A stretch of 28,309 nt of DNA, taken from the NCBI GenBank assembly GCA_046496815.1, contig JAWOGN010000387.1, forward strand, positions 1 to 28,309, written 5' to 3'. Shown piece after piece: positions 1 through 7,497 of this stretch (positions are counted from its first letter, which is position 1; each line of letters opens with the position of its first letter). Source of the stretch: JAWOGN01 sp046496815 (GTDB taxonomy: Bacteria; Desulfobacterota; DSM-4660; Desulfatiglandales; Desulfatiglandaceae). Under the pieces are notes generated by a model. The model was not told the origin of the DNA. It did not search any database and saw nothing but the letters and a program-made list of their open reading frames with translations. Position numbers and translations under genes: made by a program.

Positions 1-273
1 GCCCACGAACATTCGCAGCAAATCGAGGGACTCGTCACAACCGGAGTGTTTTCTAAAATGCGCCACCCCATGTATTTGAGTTTGATTCTCATGTACCTGG
101 GTTTGCCCATCGCATGGGGAATCGTATGGATGCTCCTTCCTTCGCTTCTCTTTTCGGCATTGACTGTGTTGACCACGATCAAGGAAGAGGAGTTTCTGTT
201 GCGGAGGTTCGGTCATCAATACGAGGAATATATGCAAGCAGTGCCTTGGCGGTTAATACCCAAGGTATTTTGA
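1..273 (+). CDS. Isoprenylcysteine carboxyl methyltransferase-like membrane protein (5' partial)
   Basis: The reading frame is open from base 1, so the N-terminus lies outside the window; the ATG at 46 is internal. The visible 90 residues contain the C-terminal hallmark of the ICMT/PEMT family: a VTTG...RHPMYLSL motif (the S-adenosylmethionine-binding RHPxY element), two hydrophobic segments, then EEEFLLRRFGHQYEEY, the conserved acidic cytosolic tail that follows the last membrane helix. Family members are integral membrane methyltransferases; bacterial ones act on varied lipids or small molecules and the substrate cannot be told from this part. The next gene begins 17 bases downstream, so the two may be co-transcribed. 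Confidence 0.8.
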   Translation, partial: AHEHSQQIEGLVTTGVFSKMRHPMYLSLILMYLGLPIAWGIVWMLLPSLLFSALTVLTTIKEEEFLLRRFGHQYEEYMQAVPWRLIPKVF

Positions 274-289
274 AGAAAGAGGCCTGAAG

Positions 290-955
290 ATGATACCTGC
301 AGAAGAGTGGTGGCGCATTATCGAAGCCTATGGTGCTCGAATTTGGCCTGCCCAGGCCGTTTTTTACATCGTTGCAATTCTGCTCACCGGGTTGCTTTTT
401 CTCAAACCCGGTCGGGTCCAGAACCGGATCACAAAGCTCTATCTCTCAATTGCGTTCGCGTGGAACGGGATTTTGTTCTTCTTGATCCTTGCCAAGGAAA
501 TTACCGGCGACAGCTATGGGAATTACTTGTTCGGTTCCATATTCATCATCGTCTCGGTGTTGTTTGCAGTTGATCTGTTCAGGCAGAAGATGCAGTTTTC
601 CCTTCCAGCAGCCGGATGGCGTAAGTATGCTACTTTACTGCTAATGCTATTGGTGTTTTGCTACCCTCTGTTCGGTATCGCATTCGGACATCATTTCGCG
701 AACCTCATTATTCCTGGCACCTTTCCGTGCCCAACGACGGCTCTCGGCTTGCTCATGTTGACGACCGCTTTGCCGCGGGTGAATAAGATAGCGTACATCC
801 TGCTGCTTTTATGGGCGATTCCTTTTCCACCGTTCATCCAAATTCCCAAGTATGGGGTCTATGAAGATGGGATCATGTTCATTAGCGGCGTCTACAGTCT
901 GATCTTGCTATTGAGATATTGGAAGGTTGAAAATCCACATGGCTCAACCTATTGA
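290..955 (+). CDS. DUF6064-type multi-spanning membrane protein
   Basis: This 221-residue protein is almost entirely hydrophobic, with about seven predicted membrane segments. The N-terminal pattern (EEWW near residue 6, YGARIWPAQAVFY at 14-26, then a conserved RITKLYLSIAFAWNG stretch) resembles the DUF6064 family, whose function is unknown. The start at 290 follows an AGAGGCC Shine-Dalgarno-like stretch by a few bases, and it sits 17 bases after the methyltransferase-like gene, suggesting one transcript. No catalytic motif is recognisable. The family assignment rests on remembered family pattern rather than a profile search. Confidence 0.65.
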   Translation: MIPAEEWWRIIEAYGARIWPAQAVFYIVAILLTGLLFLKPGRVQNRITKLYLSIAFAWNGILFFLILAKEITGDSYGNYLFGSIFIIVSVLFAVDLFRQKMQFSLPAAGWRKYATLLLMLLVFCYPLFGIAFGHHFANLIIPGTFPCPTTALGLLMLTTALPRVNKIAYILLLLWAIPFPPFIQIPKYGVYEDGIMFISGVYSLILLLRYWKVENPHGSTY

Positions 956-1113
956 AAGTTCTGCATTTGATCGGTATTGATCATCCAAGGAAGCTGGTTG
1001 GATAAGAACCGTTTAAACTGTATGAGGCTATGCAAAATCCGGTAAAAGACATGGCCCTCACAGTTCCCTTTCATTAAGCCATCTGGTCATTTCAAATGAG
1101 CGAAAAGGCACGA

Positions 1114-1962
1114 TCAATCCAGCCTGATTAAAAACCGTATGATATTTCTCATGAAACGGCCCATTTGGGGAAGCGGTTCACCGCGGTGAAGCTTGAAAGC
1201 GCACTCAGCGAGCAATCGCCCGCCATCCTCCAAATGGATCTTTCCGAGTTCCTCATCGGCCAGCCCGGGCGATCCGAGATGACCCTGATGGGATCCCATC
1301 TTTTTAAAGGTTCGATTTCCTTTTCGCATCTGCTGAGGGATGTCTACCTTGAAAGGCTTCAGAGATTTATACGTTTCTTTCACGAGCCGGGGGTACCTGT
1401 AAAGCATGTGCGATGTTTCGACCACATCGGCATGGGTTTCATATTTCCTTTCCAGGCCGGTTTTTTCGAATATTTTGGCATCCAGTAACGACTCATCGCC
1501 GTAGATGATGTTTCCCGCCGGCTCGTATATTTTGACGTTGAACTTCTTCATGATTCTCTTGGCCCCGACATGAATCGCCTTGATGTGCACCGGGTCACCG
1601 TGATGGTTCACAACCAGAATGTATCTAAATCCGCTTCGCGCCAGTGAACCGCAGACCGCTTTCACCACCCGCATCAAAGTCTTTCCACCCACATGTATGG
1701 TGCCCGGGAAATCCTTTGTCACCCCTGCGCATCCCAGTGGGATGGGCGGGAATATCACCCCCACCAGTTCTGAATCAAATTCGGGCAAATACGCGGCTGC
1801 TTTCTCTGCCAGGTCTGCTCCCTCAAAGACGTCCGTTCCCAACGGAAGGTGGACACCGTGTTCTTCAACAGGATTCAACGAAAGAAAGACGATTGTGTTT
1901 TCCTTGGGCAGGGCATCCACTTCTTCCCATGTCAGTTCATCGTATCGGTAACAGGTCATTTT
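1114..1962 (-). CDS. Creatininase family (amidohydrolase) protein
   Basis: The protein has 282 residues from the preferred start. I chose the second ATG (MTCYRYDEL) because GAGGGA lies six bases upstream of it, while the ATG three codons earlier lacks a ribosome-binding site. Family motifs seen: EEHGVHLPLGTD (residues 32-43, metal ligands E32, H34, D43), a region corresponding to NGHGGN but reading NHHGDP (118-123), and ETHADVVETS (174-183). Creatininase-family enzymes are metal-dependent cytosolic hydrolases of small amides; relatives include creatininase, MftE and FAPy deformylase. The changed central motif (Asp where Glu or Gly is usual) makes the substrate uncertain. Both neighbours are on the other strand, so it appears to be a single-gene unit. 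Confidence 0.85.
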   Translation of the reverse strand, partial: KMTCYRYDELTWEEVDALPKENTIVFLSLNPVEEHGVHLPLGTDVFEGADLAEKAAAYLPEFDSELVGVIFPPIPLGCAGVTKDFPGTIHVGGKTLMRVVKAVCGSLARSGFRYILVVNHHGDPVHIKAIHVGAKRIMKKFNVKIYEPAGNIIYGDESLLDAKIFEKTGLERKYETHADVVETSHMLYRYPRLVKETYKSLKPFKVDIPQQMRKGNRTFKKMGSHQGHLGSPGLADEELGKIHLEDGGRLLAECAFKLHRGEPLPQMGRFMRNIIRFLIRLD

Positions 1963-1971
1963 TTCCCTCAT

Positions 1972-2387
1972 TTAGTCTTTCAATGCCGCTTGCAGGGGAT
2001 CCAATGCATCTCGAGCTTTCAACTATTGGTTTCGGCCTGCCAGTCTTTGAAATCATCGCTTTGGGTTGACGGGTATCTTAAGAACCTGAATGTTGCCATT
2101 CTCAATATCTGAGCTAAAAACCGCCAATGTCATCGCGGCGAAACACTGACAGGATGAACCGAATTCCGTAAACATTCCGAAAGCTTATTCCTACGGAAAA
2201 TCGGAGCATGAAATCTGAAAAGTGGCTTCATAGACCCTGGCCGATTTTTCTGTATCGCAGCGTGAACCTGCGTTGATAGAAGGCCTTTTTTTTCTTCCTT
2301 AACGCTGTGCGTAGCTGTCATCCTCTATTTTTAATGCCGATAATAAACCATCTCTTATGCAAATTTTTCACCTCCAGCTTCGGTGCC
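1972..2387. other. Intergenic region without recognised gene
   Basis: About 415 bases separate the creatininase start from the first promoter-like repeat at 2388. Short open frames exist on both strands, but none has a ribosome-binding site, a recognisable motif or a protein-like composition. I see no terminator or repeat of note. Confidence 0.5.
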
Positions 2388-2419
2388 CTAACCGTTTCCT
2401 AACATTTCGGTGATATTAA
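2388..2419 (+). promoter_or_regulatory. Pho-box-like promoter (11-bp-spaced CTAAC repeat)
   Basis: CTAAC occurs at 2388 and 2399, exactly 11 bp apart, and a TATTAA -10-like hexamer starts at 2414, 15 bp after the start of the second repeat. Direct repeats at one helical turn replacing the -35 element are typical of PhoB/PhoP/SphR-activated promoters. It points at the small gene at 2515, about 90 bases downstream of the predicted start. The same geometry recurs at 9081, 9188 and 28193. Phosphate control is inference. Confidence 0.5.
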
Positions 2420-2514
2420 AACGCTTCTGGCAAGGCTTTCGATTATGCTTTTCAGGTGGTTTCAATGGGATGTATAGCCCAGATCTTCGCAAAATAAAAG
2501 GAAGGAGGACCTTC

Positions 2515-2754
2515 ATGAAAGATAAAATAGAGATCGCCGATTATTTTTTGAGGGACATAACAGACTCGAATTTGAAAGATGTATTGGAGCGCCTAACGAA
2601 AATGGTTGAAATGATGGTAAAGGCAAATCGAGCAGGACTTCAAATTCCCAAGAAGTACGTAGACAAAATGAATGCTCTTCTTGATCAGTTTGAGTTTCAT
2701 ATAGAGAAACCGAGTCGAAATAAACAGGACTCAGAAAAAAAGAGGTCTGGCTAA
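2515..2754 (+). CDS. Small hypothetical protein (79 aa)
   Basis: The start at 2515 is chosen because GGAAGGAGG lies a few bases upstream; a longer frame from 2410 would cross the promoter-like repeat region and has no ribosome-binding site. The protein is hydrophilic and probably all-helical: MKDKIEIADYFLRDI, then a heptad-like stretch (LKDVLERLTKMVEMMVKA, residues 17-34) and a lysine-rich tail. There is no signal peptide or membrane segment, so it should be cytosolic. I do not recognise the family. It follows a Pho-box-like promoter and precedes the PHP phosphoesterase by 170 bases. Confidence 0.65.
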   Translation: MKDKIEIADYFLRDITDSNLKDVLERLTKMVEMMVKANRAGLQIPKKYVDKMNALLDQFEFHIEKPSRNKQDSEKKRSG

Positions 2755-2924
2755 TGAATGGCCCGGATTTTTGAGCAAGCGCGTCCGGAGGCCACTCAAA
2801 TCCTTCCAAACCCGGCTGTTCTAAGAAGAAACCTTTCTTTTTTCTATTCATTGCTCATAAGCTCCTAACATTTTAGGTATATGCCACTTAAGAAAATTTA
2901 ATCTCTTATATTCGAGGTGTACAA

Positions 2925-3659
2925 ATGATCGGACAGTGGTTGCTCAGCGACTTTCATATCCATACGGATTTCAGTGATGGGTCTCTCAGCTTAAACGAAG
3001 TTGTCGATCTTTACGGAAACAAGGCCTTCGATGTCATCAGCATCACCGATCACATTCTGGATCAGCAATGTTGCGAATCCTGCACAAAGAACGAGCAAGA
3101 CCCCATGGCGATCGACAAAAGCGATTTCAATGATTATCTCCACACGCTGTGGCGGGAAGCGCGCAGAGCCTGGGAAAAATTTGGAATGCTGTTGATTCCC
3201 GGAGTTGAAATTACCAACAACACAGACGGTTATCATATCCTGGCCATCGACATAAAAGAATATATTGAACCGAGCCTGCCTGTGGAAGAAATCGTTCACC
3301 AGATTCATCAACAAGGCGGCATCGCGGTCGCCCCGCACCCGCATCGGGGGGCGTTGGATGACACCCAAGAGCTCCTCTATCTCTGGAACAACCACGAAAA
3401 ATTCGCTTCTTTATTCGATACCTGGGAAGTCGCCAACAGAGATGATTTATTCAATGTGGTGGGCCTCAAGAAATTCAATTATATCGCAAACTCAGACTTC
3501 CACGAAAGAAGACATCTCTATTCCTGGAAAACTCTACTCGGATGCGACAAAAATGTGGAGGCCATCAAATACGCCATAAGAAAAAATGATGCGGTTTCCA
3601 TCTACCTTTTTCGGCACGACAGCGTTTGTGGCGTTTCATCCTGTCCGCGATCCCATTGA
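2925..3659 (+). CDS. PHP-domain metal-dependent phosphoesterase
   Basis: This is a 244-residue single-domain PHP protein. All the usual metal-site motifs are visible: DFHIHTDFSDG (H11, H13, D18), ITDH (H43), IPGVEIT (E95), VAPHPHRG (H138, H140) and NSDFHE (D191, H193). PHP enzymes bind two or three divalent metals and hydrolyse phosphate esters or phosphodiesters; stand-alone members include nucleotide phosphatases and oligonucleotide-degrading enzymes, so the exact substrate is open. The start at 2925 has GAGGTG just upstream. The PHP fold seems complete by about residue 230 (AVSIYLFR); the last 14 residues (HDSVCGVSSCPRSH) look like a non-conserved tail, perhaps from loss of an earlier stop. 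Confidence 0.88.
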   Translation: MIGQWLLSDFHIHTDFSDGSLSLNEVVDLYGNKAFDVISITDHILDQQCCESCTKNEQDPMAIDKSDFNDYLHTLWREARRAWEKFGMLLIPGVEITNNTDGYHILAIDIKEYIEPSLPVEEIVHQIHQQGGIAVAPHPHRGALDDTQELLYLWNNHEKFASLFDTWEVANRDDLFNVVGLKKFNYIANSDFHERRHLYSWKTLLGCDKNVEAIKYAIRKNDAVSIYLFRHDSVCGVSSCPRSH

Positions 3660-3707
3660 CCGAAGCTCGCCGCGGCGAAAACGGCGACCGTGAATGCGAA
3701 GTACCGT

Positions 3708-3908
3708 TCAATGCTTCACCCAGAACCTGTATTCAGACTCGGATTCGATGCTTCCCTGTGCGGTATTAGATTCTTGTTGACTTTTCGATTCTAAGGTATC
3801 CTTTTCCGAAGCCGGAAAAAAAGAAAATCCCTCCACGGAAATTCCTCTAAATTCTGATGATCTTTGGCCTTGCATCCCCTCCAGCTTTATTTTTCGAAAT
3901 GACGTCAT
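3708..3908 (-). CDS. Small hypothetical protein (66 aa), second gene of a reverse-strand pair
   Basis: The reverse-strand frame starts with an ATG preceded by a very strong GGGGGGAG ribosome-binding site and overlaps the stop of the upstream tiny gene as TCATGA, a classic translational-coupling junction. The product is MTSFRKIKLEGMQG... followed by a Ser/Glu/Gln-rich, probably disordered C-terminal half. It has no signal peptide or membrane segment. I do not recognise it. The frame can be extended upstream to 3968, but that would run over the coupled gene and lacks a start site. Confidence 0.55.
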   Translation of the reverse strand: MTSFRKIKLEGMQGQRSSEFRGISVEGFSFFPASEKDTLESKSQQESNTAQGSIESESEYRFWVKH

Positions 3909-4015
3909 GATTTCTCCCCCCAAAAAATTCTTTTCAGAATATAATTCACGAGAAGACCAATGACACACAAGACGCCCGGGATTGCCAAAATCAATGCAAT
4001 AGAGTAGAAATCCAT
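3905..4015 (-). CDS. 36-residue single-pass membrane protein
   Basis: This frame encodes MDFYSIALILAIPGVLCVIG, then LLVNYILKRIFWGEKS: one hydrophobic helix of about 22 residues followed by a basic and aromatic end. A GGGGGAA ribosome-binding site lies just upstream of the ATG. The stop codon overlaps the start of the next gene by four bases, so the pair is probably an operon. The size and shape recall small regulatory or complex-stabilising membrane proteins (compare the general type of KdpF, CydX or CcoQ subunits), but there is no sequence match I can claim. Confidence 0.6.
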   Translation of the reverse strand: MDFYSIALILAIPGVLCVIGLLVNYILKRIFWGEKS

Positions 4016-4061
4016 TTCAAATTCCCCCGGAATTCTGTGATTTCGTCTGCCGGTAGCAACT

Positions 4062-4093
4062 ACAATCAAGAAATATGATTAGAGACGTATTAG
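4062..4093 (-). promoter_or_regulatory. Pho-box-like repeat facing the 36-aa/66-aa gene pair
   Basis: On the reverse strand CTAAT is repeated with an 11-bp period (complement of ATTAG at 4089-4093 and 4078-4082). A weak -10-like GATTGT sits at the same 15-bp offset as at the other sites. It lies about 50 bases upstream of the 36-residue gene. It is weaker than the plus-strand sites because only two repeats are good and the -10 is poor. Confidence 0.35.
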
Positions 4094-4239
4094 ACCCGGG
4101 TTTTAAATTGATTTAATAGTCGCTGCATTCATCAAATCCAAATGAGAATCTCATCTGATACTAACTTGACTAAATCCATTTGAACCTGTAGTCCATTGAG
4201 TCAGTACATTGAAAAAAAGTAGGTAAGACTTTTAACTCA

Positions 4240-4318
4240 GGGTACCTTGCTGACCTTTCTAAAGGGACCAGAAAGCCCGAATTGGAGCGTTTCGTGCGCT
4301 TGATTCGGGCTTTTTTTT
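4240..4318 (+). promoter_or_regulatory. Leader element copy A (putative attenuator or riboswitch)
   Basis: GGGTACCTTGCTGA (4240-4253) is followed by a small hairpin (CCTTT...AAAGG), ACCAGAAAGCCCGAAT (4267-4282), an inner stem-loop (AGCG...CGCT) and ATTCGGGCTTTTTTTT ending at 4318. The last parts form a strong intrinsic terminator. The first block can instead pair with CAGAAAGCCC, hiding the 5' arm of the terminator. The first gene with a good ribosome-binding site begins 127 bases downstream. It matches copies at 8646, 9247 and 14703. Confidence 0.75.
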
Positions 4319-4444
4319 GAGTCGGCAGCTCGTGTTGAGGGGAAGACGGCTCAGCGCGAGACTTTGATTGATAGTCGATTTGAACCAAGAGGGAACCTTA
4401 TTCCGATGGCTATGTCTTAGGTTTTAAAGGAGGAGTTTTAGAAC

Positions 4445-4756
4445 ATGAAAGACACAATAATCATTGACCTACTCCCGCTGATGGCTGTTCTGCTTGCGCT
4501 TCTTTTTGTCAACGGGTTGACGTAGGCGCGAGAAACTCTGCGTGTCAAGAACCCTGCCGATGACGATATGGTAAAGCTTGCTGAAAGCGCTTCTGACAAA
4601 GTTGCGTTTGAGGAGTATTCAGAAAAGTCGGGGAGCGTCGAGGAAAATTTTTTTCCGCCTATAATCAATAGTTTAGACAAAAAAGGGAGCAACAATGGGC
4701 ATAAAGATTCTTGCATACAAATGCATGGTTCTGGACAGGGTCTTTTCCAGCGTTAA
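4445..4756 (+). pseudogene. Small secreted-protein gene interrupted by in-frame TAG
   Basis: An ATG with AAAGGAGGAG upstream starts MKDTIIIDLLPLMAVLLALL FVNGLT, a signal-peptide-like segment of 26 residues that ends in TAG at 4523-4525. The same frame then stays open for 76 more codons to 4756. That part reads like a soluble protein (RETLRVKNPADDDMV..., rich in Glu and Ser, with a PPII patch near the end). The downstream part has no start site of its own. It may be a nonsense-mutated gene, a short membrane peptide followed by chance sequence, or a read-through TAG. TAG is used as an ordinary stop by several neighbours, so read-through is the less likely reading. Its 3' end overlaps the next gene. 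Confidence 0.45.
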
Positions 4757-4898
4757 TGAAGCTGAGAAAGAAGCAGAAAGCTTGAACAGAGGATTTCCCG
4801 ATATGATATTTCTGCCGTTCTCCGAATCGAGTGAGTGCGATCTGTCTCAATATTCCACAATTAGAGACACGGAGCTCCGCGAATCTGAGCCTCACTAG
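4695..4898 (+). CDS. Small hypothetical protein (67 aa)
   Basis: The ATG is preceded by AAAGGGAG at a good distance. The product starts MGIKILAYKCMVLDRVFSSV, continues with a helical acidic stretch (NEAEKEAESLN) and ends in ESEPH. No signal peptide or family is recognised. It overlaps the end of the TAG-interrupted frame and is followed after 46 bases by a secreted protein gene, so the three probably share the transcript that begins with leader A. Confidence 0.5.
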   Translation: MGIKILAYKCMVLDRVFSSVNEAEKEAESLNRGFPDMIFLPFSESSECDLSQYSTIRDTELRESEPH

Positions 4899-4944
4899 GT
4901 CCATTGCAATTGGGAGTGAAACAAGTCAAGGAGAGAATCGTCAA

Positions 4945-5418
4945 ATGCTCAAGACCAGTATTATCCGTCTCATATGTTTTTCTTTGCTTCTAATATCGCA
5001 ACCGGTTTTGGCGGGAGACATTACGGAACCGGAGTTCTTTGAGGTTACCGATGCCTGGTTGACGAGTGATCCTCAGACCGGGGTGGATTATCATGTTTTG
5101 AGAGTCTGCCAGGATAAGGATATGACGATTGATTGTACCCAGTGCATATACAGGGCCAAAAGTGACGGTTCGGTGTGGATGCCGGTCAACAATCGCTGTG
5201 TGTATCGGGTTCGTAATGACCCAGTCTATTTTCTTTTCTTTCAGATTAAGGCGGCAACCCTCGACGGCCTGGAGAGCAAGTGGACTGACCCTCGGCCCGT
5301 AATCATAACTCGAATTTTCGGAAATGACTCAGGCTTAAGTTATGCGGGTAATATGGTAACTTACGATACCCAAGTTGATGCCCCACTTGATACGCAGACT
5401 CTACCTCAATCAGAATAG
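4945..5418 (+). CDS. Secreted hypothetical protein with signal peptide (157 aa)
   Basis: The start at 4945 follows AAGGAGAG; an upstream extension of the frame to 4831 would overlap the preceding gene and put residues before the signal peptide. Residues 1-23 (MLKTSIIRLICFSLLLISQP VLA) are a clear Sec signal peptide ending in VLA before GD. The mature part has four cysteines (RVCQDKDMTIDCTQC and RCVYR) and an aromatic, beta-rich pattern ending in a SKWTDPRP stretch reminiscent of fibronectin type III strands; that resemblance is weak. It should be periplasmic or exported. No family is recognised, and no enzymatic motif is visible. Confidence 0.75.
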   Translation: MLKTSIIRLICFSLLLISQPVLAGDITEPEFFEVTDAWLTSDPQTGVDYHVLRVCQDKDMTIDCTQCIYRAKSDGSVWMPVNNRCVYRVRNDPVYFLFFQIKAATLDGLESKWTDPRPVIITRIFGNDSGLSYAGNMVTYDTQVDAPLDTQTLPQSE

Positions 5419-5577
5419 ACAGGCCGTTGGATCATTAAGCCTCCGATAAAGAGCTGCGATCGCATTTTGGTGTGAATATTCTTAACTGAAGCCTTTTCGC
5501 TTTTGTTTTGACTCAAACCTCTATCCCCGCAGGAGGCCGCTTGTCAAGTTGAATGCCCGTCATCACAGCAACCAACG

Positions 5578-5937
5578 ATGTGTGAAGATGTATCAATAAT
5601 CCTCCAACACCCCAAGCCAATTTTATCACAAAGTGTGAGACGCGAAGTCATTCATAAGAGAGGGACAAGAATTCGTAAACTGAATCGCCGCAGGGCGATC
5701 AGGCAGTTCTGTCTTATATGCTCCGACTTCGATTGGCGCAAGGTCGCAAATTGCCCTTTAACACGCTGTATCCTTTATGAATACAGGTTGGGGGGACTGG
5801 AAGAGAAAGGATTGAGCGCAAGAGACAGAGTAAAGGCGATTGTCAGGTATTGCACGGACTGTGCGTATGACGACCCCCATAAGAGAGTAACCTGTGACGC
5901 AGTTCAATGTGCGCTTTTCCCATACCGAAACGGATAG
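5578..5937 (+). CDS. Protein with duplicated four-cysteine (zinc-ribbon-like) motif
   Basis: The 119-residue product contains the same motif twice. One copy is CLICSDFDWRKVANCPLTRC followed by ILYEYRLG. The other is CTDCAYDDPHKRVTCDAVQC followed by ALFPYRNG. Each is C-x2-C-x(10-11)-C-x4-C-x-L-F/Y-x-YR. Single copies of this pattern (ending CPLxxYRxG) are common in small deltaproteobacterial and phage-associated proteins of unknown role; the spacing suggests a metal-binding knuckle. The N-terminal 40 residues are basic. The annotated ATG has only a poor ribosome-binding site, so a slightly later start is possible. No signal peptide is seen. Confidence 0.65.
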   Translation: MCEDVSIILQHPKPILSQSVRREVIHKRGTRIRKLNRRRAIRQFCLICSDFDWRKVANCPLTRCILYEYRLGGLEEKGLSARDRVKAIVRYCTDCAYDDPHKRVTCDAVQCALFPYRNG

Positions 5938-6196
5938 CGAAGCAAAGCACCAAGAAACAAACCGACTGGTCGACTAACTGCTCCGTGTTTTCTCCAATTA
6001 GATGGATACCGAAGTGGACAGTAACCGTGGTCCTGTTCCTTTATTAACAGGTATCCACCCTACTTCTCCAGCCCCAACAAGCGAAGCTCTTATCCTTATA
6101 TCACAAAATCCTCAGAAGACGTACTCGTTCAAGATACCAATTGATTATTTATCGATTTCAGACAGTTAACATCTGTCTTCATCCTAACGACTCATA
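5938..6196. other. Intergenic region upstream of the amidase promoter
   Basis: I find no gene, terminator or conserved element in these 260 bases. Short frames lack ribosome-binding sites. Confidence 0.5.
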
Positions 6197-6225
6197 TTGA
6201 CACCCGGTGCGGATTTCCGTATAGT
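6197..6225 (+). promoter_or_regulatory. Sigma70-type promoter for the amidase-actin operon
   Basis: A consensus -35 TTGACA (6197-6202) is followed by a 17-bp spacer and a -10 TATAGT (6220-6225). Transcription would begin near 6232, giving a leader of about 85 bases before the amidase start. This is the best housekeeping-type promoter seen in the window. Confidence 0.65.
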
Positions 6226-6318
6226 CCAAGCTGGAAGAAGAAGCTCCTTGTCCATTTATTCTATGTTCCCAAATTTGGGCAGATTTGGGTGTTTCGGCAG
6301 TAACAATGGGTGAGTTCT

Positions 6319-7497
6319 ATGAATGGCAGGACCGAAAAACTAAAGCGCACCATTCTCAAAGACCTCTATTCAGAGAATCTGGAAGCGCTGCATGATGGGT
6401 CCGGCGCGCGAAGGGAATCCCGGAGACGGCAAAGACGTCCCAAGCGAAAAAGAGCCCTGCCCTATTTCATAGGATTTCTTGTGGCGCTGCCGCTTTTTTT
6501 CCTCGGACTCTATCTGCTTTACCCTCAAGACCTTGTTGCCATCGGTCTGGGTCTGAAAGAGAAAAATGCGCCTCTCCCGGTAGCCGAGCCGCCTGATAGG
6601 GTTTTTGCCGGCTTACCTCACATCCTCCCACCCGAGGATTTGCTGCCGGAGGATCCTATGGACAAAGAGTTTCCGCAAACGGCCCCTGTGATCGAAGTGA
6701 AACGACCCGCTCCGAACGGCCCCGAAGACTACCTGGTTCTGGTCGATCCCATGGACGTATCCCTGGCCGAGCTTTTTCACTTGGGGATAAAAACCATCGC
6801 CATCGATCCCGGACACGGAGGGCGCGATCCCGGCGCCATCGGTCATAGTGGCTTGATGGAAAAGGACGTCACGCTCGACATTGCATTGCGCCTGCGCAGA
6901 ATGCTGAAGGAGCACGGAAATTACCGGATTCTGATGACCCGGGACAAGGATGTCAGTTTGTCTCTCAAAGCAAGGGCCCAATTCGCAAATCAAAACGGGG
7001 CGGATCTTCTTATCTCAATTCATGTCAACTACATCCCAGAGCAACCGCTCGTCATGATAGAGACCTATTACTTCGGTGCCCAGACCGATGCGTACACCCT
7101 TGAGATCGCCGAAAGGGAAAACCGGGGCTCCGAGTACTTGATGGCGGAATTCAAGGATATGATCGAAAGGATCAGTGATCAGTTCAAGCATCAGGAGTCT
7201 AAATTCTTGGCCATGTGCATTCAAAGAAACCTGGTCAGAAACATCCAACACCAAAACGGAACGGCCGTAAATCGGGGAATAAAGCCGGCACCCTTTGTGG
7301 TCCTTCTGGGAGCCGACATGCCCAGCGTCCTGGCAGAGGTCACTTGCATCAGCAGCGAAGCGGAAGAAAGGAAACTGGCCGACCCGGCCTACCGGGAAGA
7401 AATCGCCCGCTACCTGGAAGGCGGCATCGTTGAGTATCTTGAGAAATCCGGAAAAAAACCCATCGAAGGAGATCAGCACTATGTCAACAAAAGATAA
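6319..7497 (+). CDS. Membrane-anchored N-acetylmuramoyl-L-alanine amidase (Amidase_3)
   Basis: The 392-residue protein has a basic cytosolic N-terminus (RRESRRRQRRPKRKR, residues 31-45), one transmembrane helix (about 48-68), a proline-rich linker and a C-terminal Amidase_3 domain (about 158-385). Zinc ligands and catalytic residues are visible: H166 in IDPGHGG, E181 in LMEKD, H235 in SIHVN and E340 in LAEVTCIS. Such enzymes cleave the amide bond between muramic acid and the stem peptide in peptidoglycan, here from a membrane-tethered position facing the periplasm. Start 6319 is preferred (GGTGAG four bases upstream); GTG at 6310 is an alternative. Its end overlaps the MamK-like gene by 17 bases, so the two are translationally linked. 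No AMIN domain is seen; AmiC-type enzymes usually carry one and a cleaved signal. Confidence 0.9.
   Translation: MNGRTEKLKRTILKDLYSENLEALHDGSGARRESRRRQRRPKRKRALPYFIGFLVALPLFFLGLYLLYPQDLVAIGLGLKEKNAPLPVAEPPDRVFAGLPHILPPEDLLPEDPMDKEFPQTAPVIEVKRPAPNGPEDYLVLVDPMDVSLAELFHLGIKTIAIDPGHGGRDPGAIGHSGLMEKDVTLDIALRLRRMLKEHGNYRILMTRDKDVSLSLKARAQFANQNGADLLISIHVNYIPEQPLVMIETYYFGAQTDAYTLEIAERENRGSEYLMAEFKDMIERISDQFKHQESKFLAMCIQRNLVRNIQHQNGTAVNRGIKPAPFVVLLGADMPSVLAEVTCISSEAEERKLADPAYREEIARYLEGGIVEYLEKSGKKPIEGDQHYVNKR

Noticed and set aside
2428..2450. Sigma54 promoter (TGGCA-like at 2428) and similar hits elsewhere
   Set aside because: The GG and GC elements are not at the required spacing in any candidate I examined.
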